The position numbers and the translations under genes were made by a program. Below are positions 46,434 to 58,977 of a stretch of 64,000 nucleotides of DNA, in pieces. The notes below the pieces were generated by a model. The model did no database searches. It worked only from the letters and a program-made list of their open reading frames with translations, and had not been told where the DNA came from. The stretch comes from Annona cherimola. Its lineage: Eukaryota > Streptophyta > Magnoliopsida > Magnoliales > Annonaceae. The DNA is taken from positions 23,119,817-23,183,816 of the forward strand of contig CM059971.1 in NCBI GenBank assembly GCA_030490835.1, given 5' to 3'. Each line of letters starts with the position of its first letter. The first letter of the stretch is position 1.

Positions 46434-47281
46434 TAGGGGTGATAATGTTCATTGTCAATTTATCAATCTGCTTGTCCAAGACGTTTATAAATGAGTTTGA
46501 GTTGAAATTTTTGAATAAATAGGTTCTGATCCACCAACTCATTCAACCATTAAATAAATGAATTAAGATTGAGATTTTATACATCAACCCATTTAACCCG
46601 TTTAACTTATTTAACTCATTTAACTCATTAAAGTTATATGTATAAATGTAAATACTTTTATTATTTTTTTCTCGCTAAGTCTTCCTATCGTTACTCAATT
46701 TTCATTTTCTTCTGCTGCTCTAGGGTATGTTTGACAATGGTTAAAAAATGTCAAGTTAAAACTTTTCATTCTCTACAACTATCATATTTTTTAATTATTT
46801 TTTGACATTTTATTGTACAACTACCCTACTTTTCAGTCATTTCTACACAAGTACCCACACAAATAACCTATCTGTTTTAACTTTATTATCTTACTACTTA
46901 TCATTACCCTTATCATATCACATTATTTGACAACTTTTACTCTTCAAAATTTTTCATCAAAAGTTTTATCTATTCCCAAACACACCCCTAATTTCATTTT
47001 ACCGTTACTAGTCTATTTCTATTTCTCTTACACTGAAAACACTCTCTTATATCTCCTGTGAGATCATCGTATGCCAGAGTCTAAGTTTTCAAGCCGTCTG
47101 TTATACAACTTATTAACAACTTGCCAACCCATGTATTAAATAGATTATAACTGAGTTAGGATTGAGATTTTTAAATGGGTTAATAAATGAATTAGAGTTG
47201 AAATATTTTAAATAGTTTAAAATTAGGATTAGAATTAGGATTAGGCAAACCTATTTAACCCGATTCGTTAACAACAGTTAG
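46434..47281. mobile_element. hAT-like insertion defined by a paralogous empty site
   Basis: Starts TAGGGGTGATAATGTTC. The subterminal parts carry 'CATTTAACCCGTTTAAC' and near the right end 'CTATTTAACCCGATTCG'. The sister block at 55370 reads straight through (GGATACATTATGCC), which shows that this is an insertion of about 848 bp. The terminal repeats are poor. A GGTGTGTTTGG MITE lies within it. Confidence 0.6.
46722..46989 (-). mobile_element. MITE, GGTGTGTTTGG family (copy 13, inverted), nested
   Basis: Ends AGGGTATGTTTGACAATGG and CCCAAACACACCCCT. The interior is the family core in reverse ('catcaaaagttttatctattccc'). It sits inside the insertion at 46434-47281. Confidence 0.7.
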
Positions 47282-47849
47282 ACTATGCTTATTCTTAGAT
47301 CAATTACTTTATAATTTGTAAGATTCGAAATACATTCATCGTGTCTTTTGGACTTTGGAAAGTGTACCTCGTATATAATTTTTTTAAATTGGAATTTTCC
47401 CTGACATTTCTCTCAACAGGTAAATTCACAGCAGCTGTGTCGACGGTCCCTAACTCCGTTTCAAATTTATTTATCCAATCCTATGTATTATGTTTGTTAA
47501 TAAAGGTTAAATAAATTCAAAGTTATTCTTAGTATTTCGAAAAAGATTAAACTTCGGTCAGCATTCGAGTAAGTTCAAATTATAGGTTGGAGTTAGATGC
47601 ATGAAATGAAAGTAGCCAATGGATTAAATGGATGTGTACATGCTTGTGTGGAAAAATGATGACATAGCTTGTGTATTTGACGGGGCATGGCTAACTAAAG
47701 TCCACAGAGCCTGGTCATAAAGCCAATAAGAGTTGTCAATCGGCGTAGACTACGGAGTCTACGCCCAGCCTCCGGGCCAGCTAGCTAAGGTGGATGGACT
47801 CTGGTCGAAAGTCGATCGAGTCTAGTCAAATAAAGTGGATGGAATCTAG

Positions 47850-49312
47850 AGGCTTTTAACATATTAATGGTTTTTATTTAATAAAAAGACCTTTGTTACA
47901 ACTTTAAATTCTGTTCGAAATAATACAAGTTGGGTGGTTGTAGGGTAAGTTGGATTCATTTATGTAATATTCTAATGAAGTTGTATTTTACCCTGCTTTT
48001 TTATTACATTGTGGGAGGGGAGAGGATTCTTCTAGTAAAATTTGGGATATTGGCATGCAAGATAAAATGTGACACCAGCTGGCTATGCTCGAGTTTACAT
48101 ATTACGCCCAACTTGTGTATAGACTTTAGTACAGTTGTTGCGATATGACCCATTTAGCTCGACTAATCAAGATATGTGTGCATTGGCCACATAACAGTTT
48201 GGATGTTGCCAATTGAAATGGGCTCCACATGGATGTTACTTCGTGAGTTTTAAGATCATTTGTTTTATCTTATGACCGAAATCCATATTTGAGATTTCAA
48301 ATTATATTAATTTCTCAACTAAATATGATATCTTTAACATGTTAAGTGGTTTTAATTTAATAAAATCACCTTTATTATAACTTTAAGGTCTGTTGGCAAT
48401 AATGCAAGTTGTGTGGTTGAGGGGTAGGTTGGATTCACTTATACGGTACTCTATCTAGGTTGTGTTGTACCGTACTCTTTAATTACATTGGAAGAGAAGA
48501 GACGATGCTTCTAGTAAGATTTGAGACATTGATATGCAAGATAAAGTGTGACACCAGCGCTATATGCCCGATTTCACTATTATGCCCAACTTGTGTATAG
48601 ACTTTTAGTATAGTCTAATCGATGTTGTCATCGAATATTATAATTATTAGTTGTTGAGATATAACCCATATAGGTTGACTAATCAAGATATGTGTGCAAT
48701 TGGCCTCATAATAGTTTAGATGTTGTCAATTGCAAATGGGTTCCACATTGATGTTATTTTATCATGTGTTTTAAGATCATTTGTTTTATCTTAGGACCGA
48801 AATCCATATTTAGGATTCCAAATTATATTAATTTCTCAAAAAAAATATGACATTTTTAATATTTTAAGTGGTTTTAATTTAATAAAATCACCTTTATTAC
48901 CACTTTAAGGTCTATTCATAATGATGCAAGTTGGGTGGTTGTGGGGTAACTTGGATTTATTTATGTGGTACTCTACCCTCATTATGTTGTACCCCGCTTT
49001 TTTATTACATAGTGGGACGTGAGATGATGCTACAAGTAGGATTTGGGACATTGGTATGTAAGCTGAAGTTTGTCATCAATGGGCTACGCTGGAGTTCACA
49101 TATTAGACCTTACTTGTGTATAGACTTTTGGTACAATCTAATCGATAACGTCATCCCATGGAATATTGTAATTGTTAGTTGCTGCGATAAGACCCTCCTA
49201 GCTTGACTAATCAACATATGTATACACTTGGCCTTATCCTAGTTTGGATGTTGACAATTGCAAATGGGCTTGTTTTATCATGTGTTTTAAGATCATTTGT
49301 TTTTAAAGGTGA
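47850..49312. repeat. Three tandem units of about 480-515 bp (block D)
   Basis: Units with 'caagttgggtggttgtgggg', 'ttttttattacattgtgg', 'gatgcttctagtaggatttggg', 'tgtgtatagactttt' start near 47928, 48409 and 48925. Single copies lie at 53690-54200, 57520-57660 and 57660-58060. Plus-strand frames of 72-91 codons in units 1 and 3 and at 53772 share a pattern like L..GFG.L.CK.K, while other copies are broken. I treat it as non-coding flank sequence unless codon-level constraint is shown. Confidence 0.7.
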
Positions 49313-49762
49313 CCTAAAATCATTTTTACCCTAATTTTTAGTGGGATGTAAATGTATATAATCCAATGTACGTTACGAAAAATGTTTTGGAGATTTCAGA
49401 TAGAGCTCACAAACATTTTGATTTTAGGAAACCAATCGTATTAATTAAGTAAATAATTCTAAGCATAAGAGATGAGTTGCAGTTTGATTTCTTCATAACA
49501 TATGACTTATTTTGCAATAGCAATGTCATAATTAGGCCATTGTCGGCTTCACCACAGCATATTAAAACTATTTAGTTAATTGTCCATGTTGTATGGTGTA
49601 ATCGGATCAAATTCTAAGAATATATTGAACACCAACCTTAATCCTGATCTATTTAGTTTATTAATTTTCCCTAAAAGCTCTTTTCTTTTAACCTCTTTTC
49701 ATATTATTCATAAAAATTTCATATTATTCATAAAAAAATGAAAAAAAAAAAAATATATAGGA

Positions 49763-50684
49763 TTTATTCATGTGCATTTGGACTACATGCGAATTACCCC
49801 GCGGACGCCCCGTTTGCCCGTTCATTTCAGCGGGTGAAATCTACGCCCCTTGTTCCATTATGCGTGTACGTGTAGAGGGAGAATGCATTTTCCCGCTCAT
49901 CCCTCCCATTTCGAAAACGAAGACACCATTGCTGCTGCTGCCGCTGCTCCTCCCAAATCTACTTCTCCGTCGATTTCTCCTTCTTTGTCGAGATTTTGAA
50001 GTTCTCCGTCGATTTCGAAGTTATGTGATCGATTCCGAAGTTCAGCGTCGACAGAAACCATCGATTTCGAAGTTCTGTAATCGATTCCAAAGTTCTGCTT
50101 CAACGGAAGGCACAACATTTATTTTTGCATGGATCGTCTTCTCCAAAAATCCAGAATCCGTGTGCAGATTATAGCTGCGCAGCAAAAGTACTCCTATCCG
50201 CATCTCTCTGACGCGAAAATTCGCATGCGGATTTTGAATCCACAGCAAACGTACCTCCCATCAGTGTTGTTTTCCACATGCGGATTTAGAATACGCATGC
50301 AGATTTTCACGTAAGAGAGATGCAGATGAGAGTACTTTTGCGCCGCAGTTATAATCCACATGCTGATTTTCGGAGAAGACGACCCCTTCCATCGACGCAG
50401 AACTTCGGAATCGATCACAGAAATGACAAAGAACTTCGAAATCTCGACGGAGAAGGAGATTTGGGAGAAGTAGCGTCGTCGTCTCCATTTTCGAAATGGG
50501 AGGGATGAGCAGGAAAATGCGTTCTCTGAATTTTTGAGCGCATGTACGTGCAGTCTCATTTAGCTCACCGTCTCCCTCTACACGCACAATGGAACAAGCG
50601 GCGCAGATTTCACCCGCTGAAATGAACAGGCGGATGGGGCGTCTACAGGGTAATTCGCGTGCAGTCCGAATGCACATGAATAAA
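49763..50684. mobile_element. 922-bp inverted-repeat (foldback-like) element
   Basis: The left arm starts TTTATTCATGTGCATTTGGA and the right arm, inverted, starts TTTATTCATGTGCATTCGGA. Pairing goes on through the element (for example 'TTCAGCGGGTGAAATCT', 'GCGTGTAGAGGGAGA', 'TCGTCTTCTCC', 'GCAAAAGTACTC', 'GCATCTCTCT') to a loop near 50225-50280. The left arm has an extra internal duplication of about 60 bp around 50030-50100. No clear product: the open frames on both strands simply mirror each other. Long GC-rich inverted arms fit a MULE-like or foldback element; AT-rich flanks hide the target duplication. Confidence 0.75.
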
Positions 50685-50689
50685 TAAAT

Positions 50690-50708
50690 AAATATATATA
50701 TATATATA
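50690..50708. repeat. (TA)n microsatellite
   Basis: An AT-alternating run directly after the foldback-like element. Confidence 0.8.
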
Positions 50709-50714
50709 ATCATA

Positions 50715-51030
50715 GCAGAAAATTTAGCGTGCTTCTCTTAATGGCTTCAAACATCATTTTCCATCATCCTCGACGAGAGGAACGGTCCACCTCATCGTGC
50801 TTATTACGACTTTAAGCAAGGTTGAAGGCATTGGCTCTGGATTGAAATCTTCAATGATATAGTGATACCACTCGACAACATTGAAGTATTTCCCTCCATG
50901 TTGTCTATATGTCGCATCTTGTTAGAGATGCATGGGCCAATTCAATCCATTCCACCAGTTAGGGCTTATCATTTGAGACCATGTTTCACTGTCCAGTGGA
51001 AAGGAAAATAAATCAAATAAATTAATGATG
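50715..51030. repeat. Segmental-duplication block F, copy 2
   Basis: Matches 42965-43130 plus 43440-43560, and in part 55845-55950 and 58430-58640 ('catcctcgacgagaggaac', 'ttgttagagatgcatggg', 'gagaccatgtttca'). In copy 1 the hairpin MITE at 43150-43440 separates the two halves. Confidence 0.6.
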
Positions 51031-51249
51031 CTATTACATTCGCAAGGCGATATTAGATGGAATGAGTAAATAATGGACGCAGTTTGATTAGAATTGATTC
51101 ATGGAATGAAAGTAGTCAATTTATTAAATCGACGTGTACATGGATGTGTGGAAAAATGATGATATAGCGTGGCTGCTTGTGGATTGAAAAATAATTCCAA
51201 AAATTTTAAAAATAAGAATACCGTGCATCAAAAATTAAAAAATTTCTAA

Positions 51250-51505
51250 AAATAAGAAACCTCACCACATCTCCTTTCTATCTACCCATCTTGAATATGC
51301 TTACTATAATATATATGAGGTTGCGGCCTTGCAAAGTTTGGCTCTCGATCGACAATAGCAACATCCATTTCCAATTAATTCTATTTTGTTCATCTGTTGA
51401 ATGTTGGCCGTGCATACAACAACGAGTTATTGTATTTTTCGGATAAGTTGTTTCTCACTAAATGCCAAAGTGGAAATGTTTATTTTTGAATTAGCGAGGT
51501 AATTT
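51250..51505. repeat. Segmental-duplication block A, copy 2
   Basis: Same orientation and order of phrases as 44654-44900 and 53033-53290. Confidence 0.65.
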
Positions 51506-51904
51506 TGTGAAATCTTATTTAAAATTTTTTTTGACAACTTTTACAAATAATAAAAAATTCTTTTTCACAAAGAAAATGTATTTTTTTATATAGTTGTTAC
51601 GTAACATTTACCACAAATTATTATTAATTAAAATTTTTTTAACCGAATACAACTAAAATTTTTTAGCAAATATATTTTAGCCTTTTCAAGCAAAATTTTA
51701 ATAGTATATTCATCTTGTTTGAAATGAATAATATCGTATGTATTATTAAAAAATCATTTCAAAAATATATACATTATACTTGATTTAAAAAGTTTATATT
51801 TATACAAATTATATTAATTTCTCAACTAAATACTATATTTTTAACTAGTAAGTGGTTTTAATTACACAAAATCATCTTTGTTACAACTTTAAGGTCTATG
51901 CTAC

Positions 51905-52400
51905 GCGATGCAAAGGGCTTGAGATAAGATCAGAATGAAATAAGATTTTGCATTCTCAAGACTAAGTTTCCAATTTTCAATTCGAAACATCCTATTTTTA
52001 GGGATTTTTTACATTTTCCAATGCTTTCTTTTACATTCCATTGCCAATACATGGTAGCATCTTCATATCCCACTCTTTCAAGCCCTATCACATTCGAATC
52101 CATTGAATCGTTCAAAATAGCCCAGATAAAATTTATAAATATTATTTTATTAAAATACATCTATTATGTTAATAAATACCTTGACAAATTTTGAAACAAT
52201 GTTCAAACTTGAAAGTGCTATCCCATTGAACATGTTAATTATATACTATTAGAAATAATAAACACATTAGTTTTGCTACTCAATTAAAAGCATATGTTTT
52301 GACAATACAATTACAAAGCAATTTGAATAATAATCAAATCTAATAATGGTCGTTCTAAGATATAGTTCATCTAAACATTCACGAAGAGTTAATTTGCAAT
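51905..52400. repeat. Segmental-duplication block E, copy 1
   Basis: Matches 56885-57390 for about 490 bp ('gagataagat', 'cagataaaatttataaatat', 'acatctattatgt', 'aagcatatgttt'). A minus-strand 76-codon frame (51930-52160) and its sister at 56802-57062 overlap it; neither shows a known domain. Confidence 0.7.
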
Positions 52401-53032
52401 ATAATATTATCTTTTCTGTATATTTTTCTTGAGTAAATATATATTTAAATTATTAATTTCAACAACGATTCTGAATTTCACATTATTTGGATCAAGTATT
52501 TTGGTTTTTGGATTGAGTTTATTGGTATTTAAATTATTAATTTGAACAATGATCTCAAGTCGTCGAGCTAATGGGCGTTGACTATGGAGTCTACTCCCAA
52601 CCTCGGCCACAAGATAAAACTGCTTTATGTTAGAAGTGGGACAGGAGAAGGTAATGAAAAAATATTATTTTTTATTGGTATATTTTATATTCACCTCAAC
52701 TAATATTAAAGTTAATCTTTGAGACGTTCTTATAAACTTCTAATATGGAAACACCATGCTCCGCCTCTTAACTTAAAGACTCACAAGCTCACACCCAATA
52801 GATACATTTATAGTATGGAGGAAATATAAAGCTTCTATAAGAGTTTGAGCACTAACTTGTAGCCTCTCTTGCCGCAAGTGTTACCACTAACTCATAAAGC
52901 CTTTGGCGATGAAGAAGTTCTATTGGATGTTAGGATATAAAACATTTTATTGAAAATGAGAAAAATAATTTTAAAAATTCTAAAAATAAGAATATTATGT
53001 ATCAAAAATTTTAAAAATTTTAAAAACAAGAA

Positions 53033-53370
53033 ACCTCACCACATCTCTTTCCTATCTACCCATCTTTAGTACGCTTACTATAGTATATATGTGGTTGTGG
53101 CCTTGCCAAGTTTTACTCTTGATCGATTGACGAAAGCATCATCCATGATCAATTAATTCTATTTTGTTCACCAGATGAATGTTAGTCATGCATGCAGCAA
53201 AGAATTACCATATTTTTCGATAAGTTGTTTCTAACTGTATGCCAAAGTGAAAATGTCTAGTTTGGATATTAGCAAGGTGATTTTATGAAATCTAATTCAA
53301 ATTTTTTTTGGCAACTTTTACAAACAATAAAAAAAATTTCAGCAAAGAAAATATATGCAACTCAACTAAG
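53033..53370. repeat. Segmental-duplication block A, copy 3
   Basis: Third copy of the A block; it continues into 'gcaaagaaaatatatgcaac', which is also found at 45180 and 56405. Confidence 0.65.
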
Positions 53371-53689
53371 AATCAATAGCAATGCAAAGTTTATCCTCAT
53401 TTACTAAAAATTATTGGTAAGAAAAAATTCTATTAACTATGATGATATGTTTACAAATAAATCAAAATTTTAGATACCTAAATGAACAAATCTTAAACTA
53501 TAGGTGACCAAATTTTTTTATATAGTTGTTACTTGACATATACCAAAAATTATTCTCAATCAAATTTTTTTTGTGAATACAACCTAAAATTTTTAGCAAA
53601 CACATTTAGATTAAGTATTTTGGTTTTGGGATTTAGTTTATTGGGTTTGGGTTACATTTAGGCTAACTTAAACCATTCAAAATTTGGGT

Positions 53690-54200
53690 TGTGTGGGTAG
53701 ATAGAGGATTAACCCAAATTGAGTTATACTATGCAAGTTTGGTGGTTGCAAGGTAGGTTGAATTCATTTATGTGGTACCCTACCTAAATTACATTATACC
53801 TTACTTTTTTTATGACAATGGGGGAAGAGAGCCGATGCTTCTAGGAGGATTTGGAGCATTAGTATGCAAGCTAAAGTCTGACGCAAGTAGGCTTTACCTA
53901 GGTTCACATATTACAACTTACTTTTGTTATTACAACATACTTTTGTCTAGAGCTTTGGTAACTATCAAATTGATGTTGACGTCCTATGGAATATTGTAAT
54001 TAATAGTTGCAGTTAGCTTGAATAATTAAGATATCTGTGCAATTGGCCTCATCCTAATTAGGGTATTGCCAATTGCAAATGAGCTCCATATTGATGATGT
54101 TTTATCATGTGTTTTAAGATCATTTGTTTTATCAAGTGATAAAAAATCATTTTTATTGTAATCTTTGGTGGGCCATAAAATGTGTGTAATCCAATGTATG
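53690..54200. repeat. Block D, dispersed copy
   Basis: Same unit as the tandem repeats at 47850-49312, with 'gatgcttctaggaggatttgg' and 'gcaagctaaagtctgacg'. Confidence 0.65.
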
Positions 54201-54514
54201 TTATGCAAAATGCTTAGATCTACTGATAGATGCATTGCATGGTGTTAATACTTTATAAGATTGTTTACCTATATAGGATTAGCCCTTTAGACAATTTATA
54301 ACAAATATTACTTTAAATTAATATATAAATGAAACAAATTTATTATACTAGTTTTCAATTTTTAGACAGAGCTCACAAACATTTTTATTTTAAGGAACCT
54401 TATTGTATTAATTAAATAAATGATTTTGAGCATTAGACATGAGTTGAATTTATTTCTTCATAAAGTAATAATATTTTATGTATTATAAGTAAAAATTATT
54501 TCTAAAAATATATG

Positions 54515-54855
54515 CATCAAACTTGATTTAGAAAGTTTATATTTATTCAAATTATATTAATTTCTCAACTAAATATCACATGTTTAACATGTTGAGTGGT
54601 TTTAATTTCATAAAATTATATTAAGGTAATAAGTTTCACCAAAATCAAATATGTACATAGGCTTCAACTAAAAATTGTATAAAATGAACATTGTTCATAT
54701 AACACCTAAATAGCCTAAACTATCATTCTCATGTAGATAAGTAATTCTATAAAGTATTATAACATCCTACCGCATCTATAATTGGTCAAAGTGCTTTTTA
54801 TAATTTATACATAATTATATGTATTTTTAATCAAATCTGGTCTATTTAAGATTCC
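54515..54855. repeat. Segmental-duplication block B, copy 2
   Basis: Partner of 45555-45900. Confidence 0.7.
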
Positions 54856-55149
54856 AATTGACTTAATCTTTAGTATCATAATAACATAAATAAATAATAG
54901 TGAATCATAAAATAAATAATCTTAAACCATATGAACAATTGCATTTTACTTTCATCATCAATGTAGGATTCATTTAATCGATGGCACACCTTAACGAGGA
55001 GTGCAACATGGTGCATCATAGGTATCCCAAATATATTAAATAAGGTACTTCTTTTTGCAACTTTTAACAATGATGTAACATTTTAACTAGCTTAACGAAT
55101 TTAGAATTCTGTATTTTCTGATGAATGAAGCAAAATCATAGTAAATCTT

Positions 55150-55230
55150 TACAAATACACAAATAAACTCCACAAACTACCGGAGCCATATCTTGCTAGA
55201 GGCAAGTCAATTCGAAATAGCCATATTTTG
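55150..55230. promoter_or_regulatory. Relic of a receptor-kinase promoter/leader
   Basis: 'caaataaactccaca', 'aactaccggagccatatct' and 'agaggcaagtca' here match parts of 59036-59100 and 59170-59200, just before the ATG of the LRR receptor kinase. Here they are shuffled and no coding sequence follows. It marks where a sister gene once began. Confidence 0.55.
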
Positions 55231-55600
55231 CTAGATGACCAATGTAAATATTTAAGTGAGATGAATTTTATTCCTAGCAATATTCATGACGATGAAACTA
55301 ATGAATGATCATCTGCATGGTCCATTTCCCAAACACGATAAACATTGCACTGACTCAATTGGATACATTATGCCTATTCTTACATCAATTGCTGTATAAT
55401 TTGTAAGATTAGGAAATAGATTCATCGTGTCTTTTGGACTTTGGAAGACGTACATCATGAATTTTTTTAATCGGAATTTTTTTCCCTACCGTTTCTTTGA
55501 ACAGGTACATTCACAGCAGGTGTCTTGACGGTCCCTAGCTGCATTTCAAAATTTATTTATCCAATCCTATGTATTATACTTGGGAATTAAGGTTAAATAA
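55230..55600. repeat. Segmental-duplication block C, copy 2 (empty site)
   Basis: Uninterrupted partner of 46300-47520; reads GGATACATTATGCCTATTC across the insertion point. Confidence 0.7.
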
Positions 55601-55670
55601 ATTCAATTTTATTCCTAATATTTGGAGAATTAAGGTTAAATAAATTCATTTTTATTCCTAATATTTGGAA
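55584..55670. repeat. 43-bp tandem duplication
   Basis: 'gaattaaggttaaataaatt' begins at 55584 and again at 55627, with the remainder of the unit nearly the same. Confidence 0.75.
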
Positions 55671-56432
55671 AATAGATTAAGCTTAGGTTAGCATCAAAAT
55701 AAATTCAAATCGTCGGTAGTATTAAAATACTCCATGTATTTTATCAATGTTCCAAGCAGGTGTTCCAGCAAGCTCTTTTCTTTTAATCTCTTCCCATATT
55801 ACTCATAAAAAAAATGAAAAAGCAGGAAAAAAATATAAAACGACAGCAGAAAATATAGCGTCTGTCTTAATGGCGTCTGTCATGATTTTCCATCATCCTC
55901 GACAAGAAACGTTCCAGCTGATTGTCCGTATTCCGACTTTTCTACGTGCATGTGTGGAAAAATGATGCTATAGCTTGATTGCTTGTGTATCTGAGGGGCA
56001 CAGCTAACTAAATTCAATAGACTAGAGTCTAGTCAATGGGCGTCGATTATGTCAAGTATGGCTGGAATATGTATCATGTCGTGTAATGTGTTCGCGTTTG
56101 GTGTGTGCGTTAATGCATCATGTTGGCAATTAGTGTTGGTCAAAGCTGATTTGAATGCAAAGCTGATATAGGTGGATTTTGGAAGTTCTTCCCACGCTCG
56201 AATATATGGAAAATGGAGTTTTTCGGAATTTTTCTTCCCGCTCCCGAATGGATGCAAATGATGATTCGATGCTTGACATGACATTTTTTCGCAACTGCTC
56301 TCAACTATTTGAAAAGTTTTACCTGACCACTAGAGTTTTTCCCAACGCCAAACAATCTAATTTTTTTTGGACAACTTTTATAAACAATGAAAGATTCTTT
56401 GTCAGGAAATAAAATATATGCAACCCAACTAA

Positions 56433-56708
56433 GGGTGTGTTTGGGACGAAATTAACTTTTACATAAAATTTTTTATTATAAAAGTTGTTAAATCGATAGA
56501 AAATAATATGAGATGATGTGTGTAATGATGAAGAGTAAAGATAATAAAGTTAAACTAGATAAATTAGTTGTATAGGTAATTGTATAGAAATGATTGAAAA
56601 GTATGATAGTTTGTATATGAAAATATGAAGAAATAATTAAAAAATAAGATAGTTATAAAGAATAAAAAGTTTTAGAGTGAAAAATTTTACTTATTGCTAA
56701 ACACCCCC
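56433..56708 (+). mobile_element. MITE, GGTGTGTTTGG family (copy 14)
   Basis: Ends GGGTGTGTTTGGGACGAA and GCTAAACACCCC with the family interior ('atgatgtgtgtaatgatgaagagtaaag'). Confidence 0.65.
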
Positions 56709-56884
56709 CAACAATTAATAACACAACTGCCAAAGGAATAACAACAATGATGGTGCCAATGCTTGAATCCCATGTTTGAGATTCCAATTTATATCAGTTT
56801 CTCAACTAAATATGACATCTTTAACATGTAAAGTGATTTTAATTTCATAAAATCGTTTTTGTTCCAACTTTAGAGTTTGTTCGG

Positions 56885-57390
56885 AATGATGCAAATGGAT
56901 TGAGATAAGATGAGAATGAAAAAGAGATTTTTCTTTCTCAAGAATAAGTTTTTCGATTTTAAATTCAAAGTGTCTTATTTTTAAGAATTTTTTACATTTT
57001 TCAATGCTTTTTTTTTTTCCATTTGCAGGACATAGCAACATCTTGTTGTTCCACTGTTTCAAGCCTTATCACATTTTATTCCATTGAATCATTCTAAATA
57101 GGCCAGATAAAATTTATAAATATTATTTTATTAAAATACATCTATTATGTCAATAAATAACTTGACAAGTTTTGAAACAATGTTGGAACTTAAAAGGGCT
57201 ATCCCATTGAACATGTCATATAATATTATAAATAATAATATATTAATTTTTCTAGTTAATTAAAAGCATATGTTTGACAATGCAATTACAAAGCATTTTA
57301 AATAACAATCAAATCTAATAATGGTTGTTCTAAAAATATAGCTCATCTAAACATGTACTTAAGAGTTAATGTGAAATATAATATTATATT
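56885..57390. repeat. Segmental-duplication block E, copy 2
   Basis: Partner of 51905-52400. Confidence 0.7.
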
Positions 57391-57519
57391 TTCTGTATGT
57401 TATTTAATTTTTTGATTTAAACAATGATTTTGAATTTCGGGTTATTTGGATTGAGTATTTTGGTTTTTGGATTGAGTTTATTAGATTTTCCTTACATTTA
57501 GCCTGACCTAAACCATTCA

Positions 57520-58060
57520 AAATTTGGGTTGTTGGGGCCATAGAGGGTAAAACCAGATTGAGTTATACCCTGCAAGTTGGGTGGTTGCATGGTAGATTGG
57601 ATTCATTTATTTGGTATTCTACCCAGGTTAGGTTGTGCCTTACTTTTTTTTTATTATTACAACTGGGGATAAGAGACGATACAATTGAGCTATACTTTGC
57701 AAGTTGGAGGGTTGTCGAATAGGTTGGATTTATATATTTGGTACTCTCCCTGGATTAGGATGTACGCTACTTTTTTATTACATCGGGAAGTGGAACAAGA
57801 TGCTCCTAGTAGGATTGCAGACATTGTTATGCAAATGAAAGTGTGACATTCGCGGCCTATGCCCAAGTTCACATATTACATGCTACTTGTCTATAGACTT
57901 TTGGTAACAACAGTTTGATCGATGTCGCCATCCCGTGGAATATTGTAATTATTAATTGACTAATTAAGATATGTGTGCAATTGGCCTCATCCTAGTTACA
58001 TTTTGCTATTTGAAAATGGGCCACACATTGATAAAATTTTTATTATGTATTTAAGATCCT
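57520..58060. repeat. Block D, two further copies
   Basis: A shortened copy (57520-57660) followed directly by a longer one (57660-58060), both with 'caagttgg.gggttg', 'ttggtactct' and 'gagacgat' or 'agatgctcctagtaggatt' phrases. Confidence 0.6.
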
Positions 58061-58658
58061 TTGTTTTAAAAATGCTTAGATTTTTTAATAGATGCACTAC
58101 AATGTGCTAATACTTTATAAAATCATTTATTTTTACAGGACTTGTGCTTTAGACAATTTAAAAAAATTACTTTAAATTAATATATTAATCAAACAAATTT
58201 ATTATATTAGTTTTGCAATTTCTAGATTGAGTTCACGATTACAAGCATTTTGATTTTAAGGAAACCTGTTGTATTAACTACATAAATGATTCTAAGCATA
58301 AGAGATGAGTTGAATTTTGATTTCTTGGTAAATACGACGTATTTTAAGCTTGCAATATGATAATTAGGCAATTTTCCGCTGCACAATACTATATTAAGAC
58401 TATTTAATTAATTGTCCATGTTTTATGGTGAAGGGATGGGTTCTAGTCTTCCAGATTGGAATCTTCAATGATACGTAGATAATATTCAAGTATTTCCCTC
58501 CCTTTTATTTATTTGTCGCATCCTTCTCTTAGAGATGCACCTGCCAATTCAATCCATTTTATCAGGCTTATCATTCCAGGCCTTGTTTCATCGTCACGCG
58601 CAAAAGAAAATAAATCCAACAAATTGATGACATTCTTACATTCACTAGGGGATATTAA

Positions 58659-58775
58659 TTAGATGGAATGAGTACGTTAAAAATAAAACTATTAAATAGA
58701 ATTAGATGGAATGAGTAGGTTAATAATAAAACGATTAAATAGAATTAGATGGAACGAGTACGTCAATAATGAACG
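58659..58775. repeat. 43-bp tandem repeat, three copies
   Basis: 'agatggaatgagtacgttaa' and variants start at 58661, 58704 and 58747, exactly 43 bp apart, ending near 'aatagaatt'. Confidence 0.8.
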
Positions 58776-58977
58776 CGGTTTGATTAGAATTAGTGAAAGT
58801 AGTGAATCGATTAAATAGACGTGTGGAAAAATGATAATATTGCTTGATTGTTTATGTCTTTGAGAGAGTTAAGTCAATGGGTGTTGATTATGGAGTCTAC
58901 GGCTCTACGCCCAACCTCGTCCATGCGATAAAACTGCCTTACCTATTAGGATTTAGGAGTGGAACAGGAGAATGTAA

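Larger units (their letters stand above)
46300..47520. repeat. Segmental-duplication block C, copy 1, split by an insertion
   Basis: 46300-46433 and 47282-47520 together match the uninterrupted block at 55230-55600 ('gaccaatgt', 'catgacgatgaaactaatga', 'gactcaattggatacatta', then 'cttattcttagatcaatt', 'tcatcgtgtcttttggactt', 'gacggtccctaact'). The 850 bp between are an insertion present only in this copy. Confidence 0.75.

Noticed and set aside
49770..50713. Open frames of 121-150 codons in the foldback-like element
   Set aside because: Left- and right-arm frames mirror each other on opposite strands, as expected for a palindrome; no known domain.
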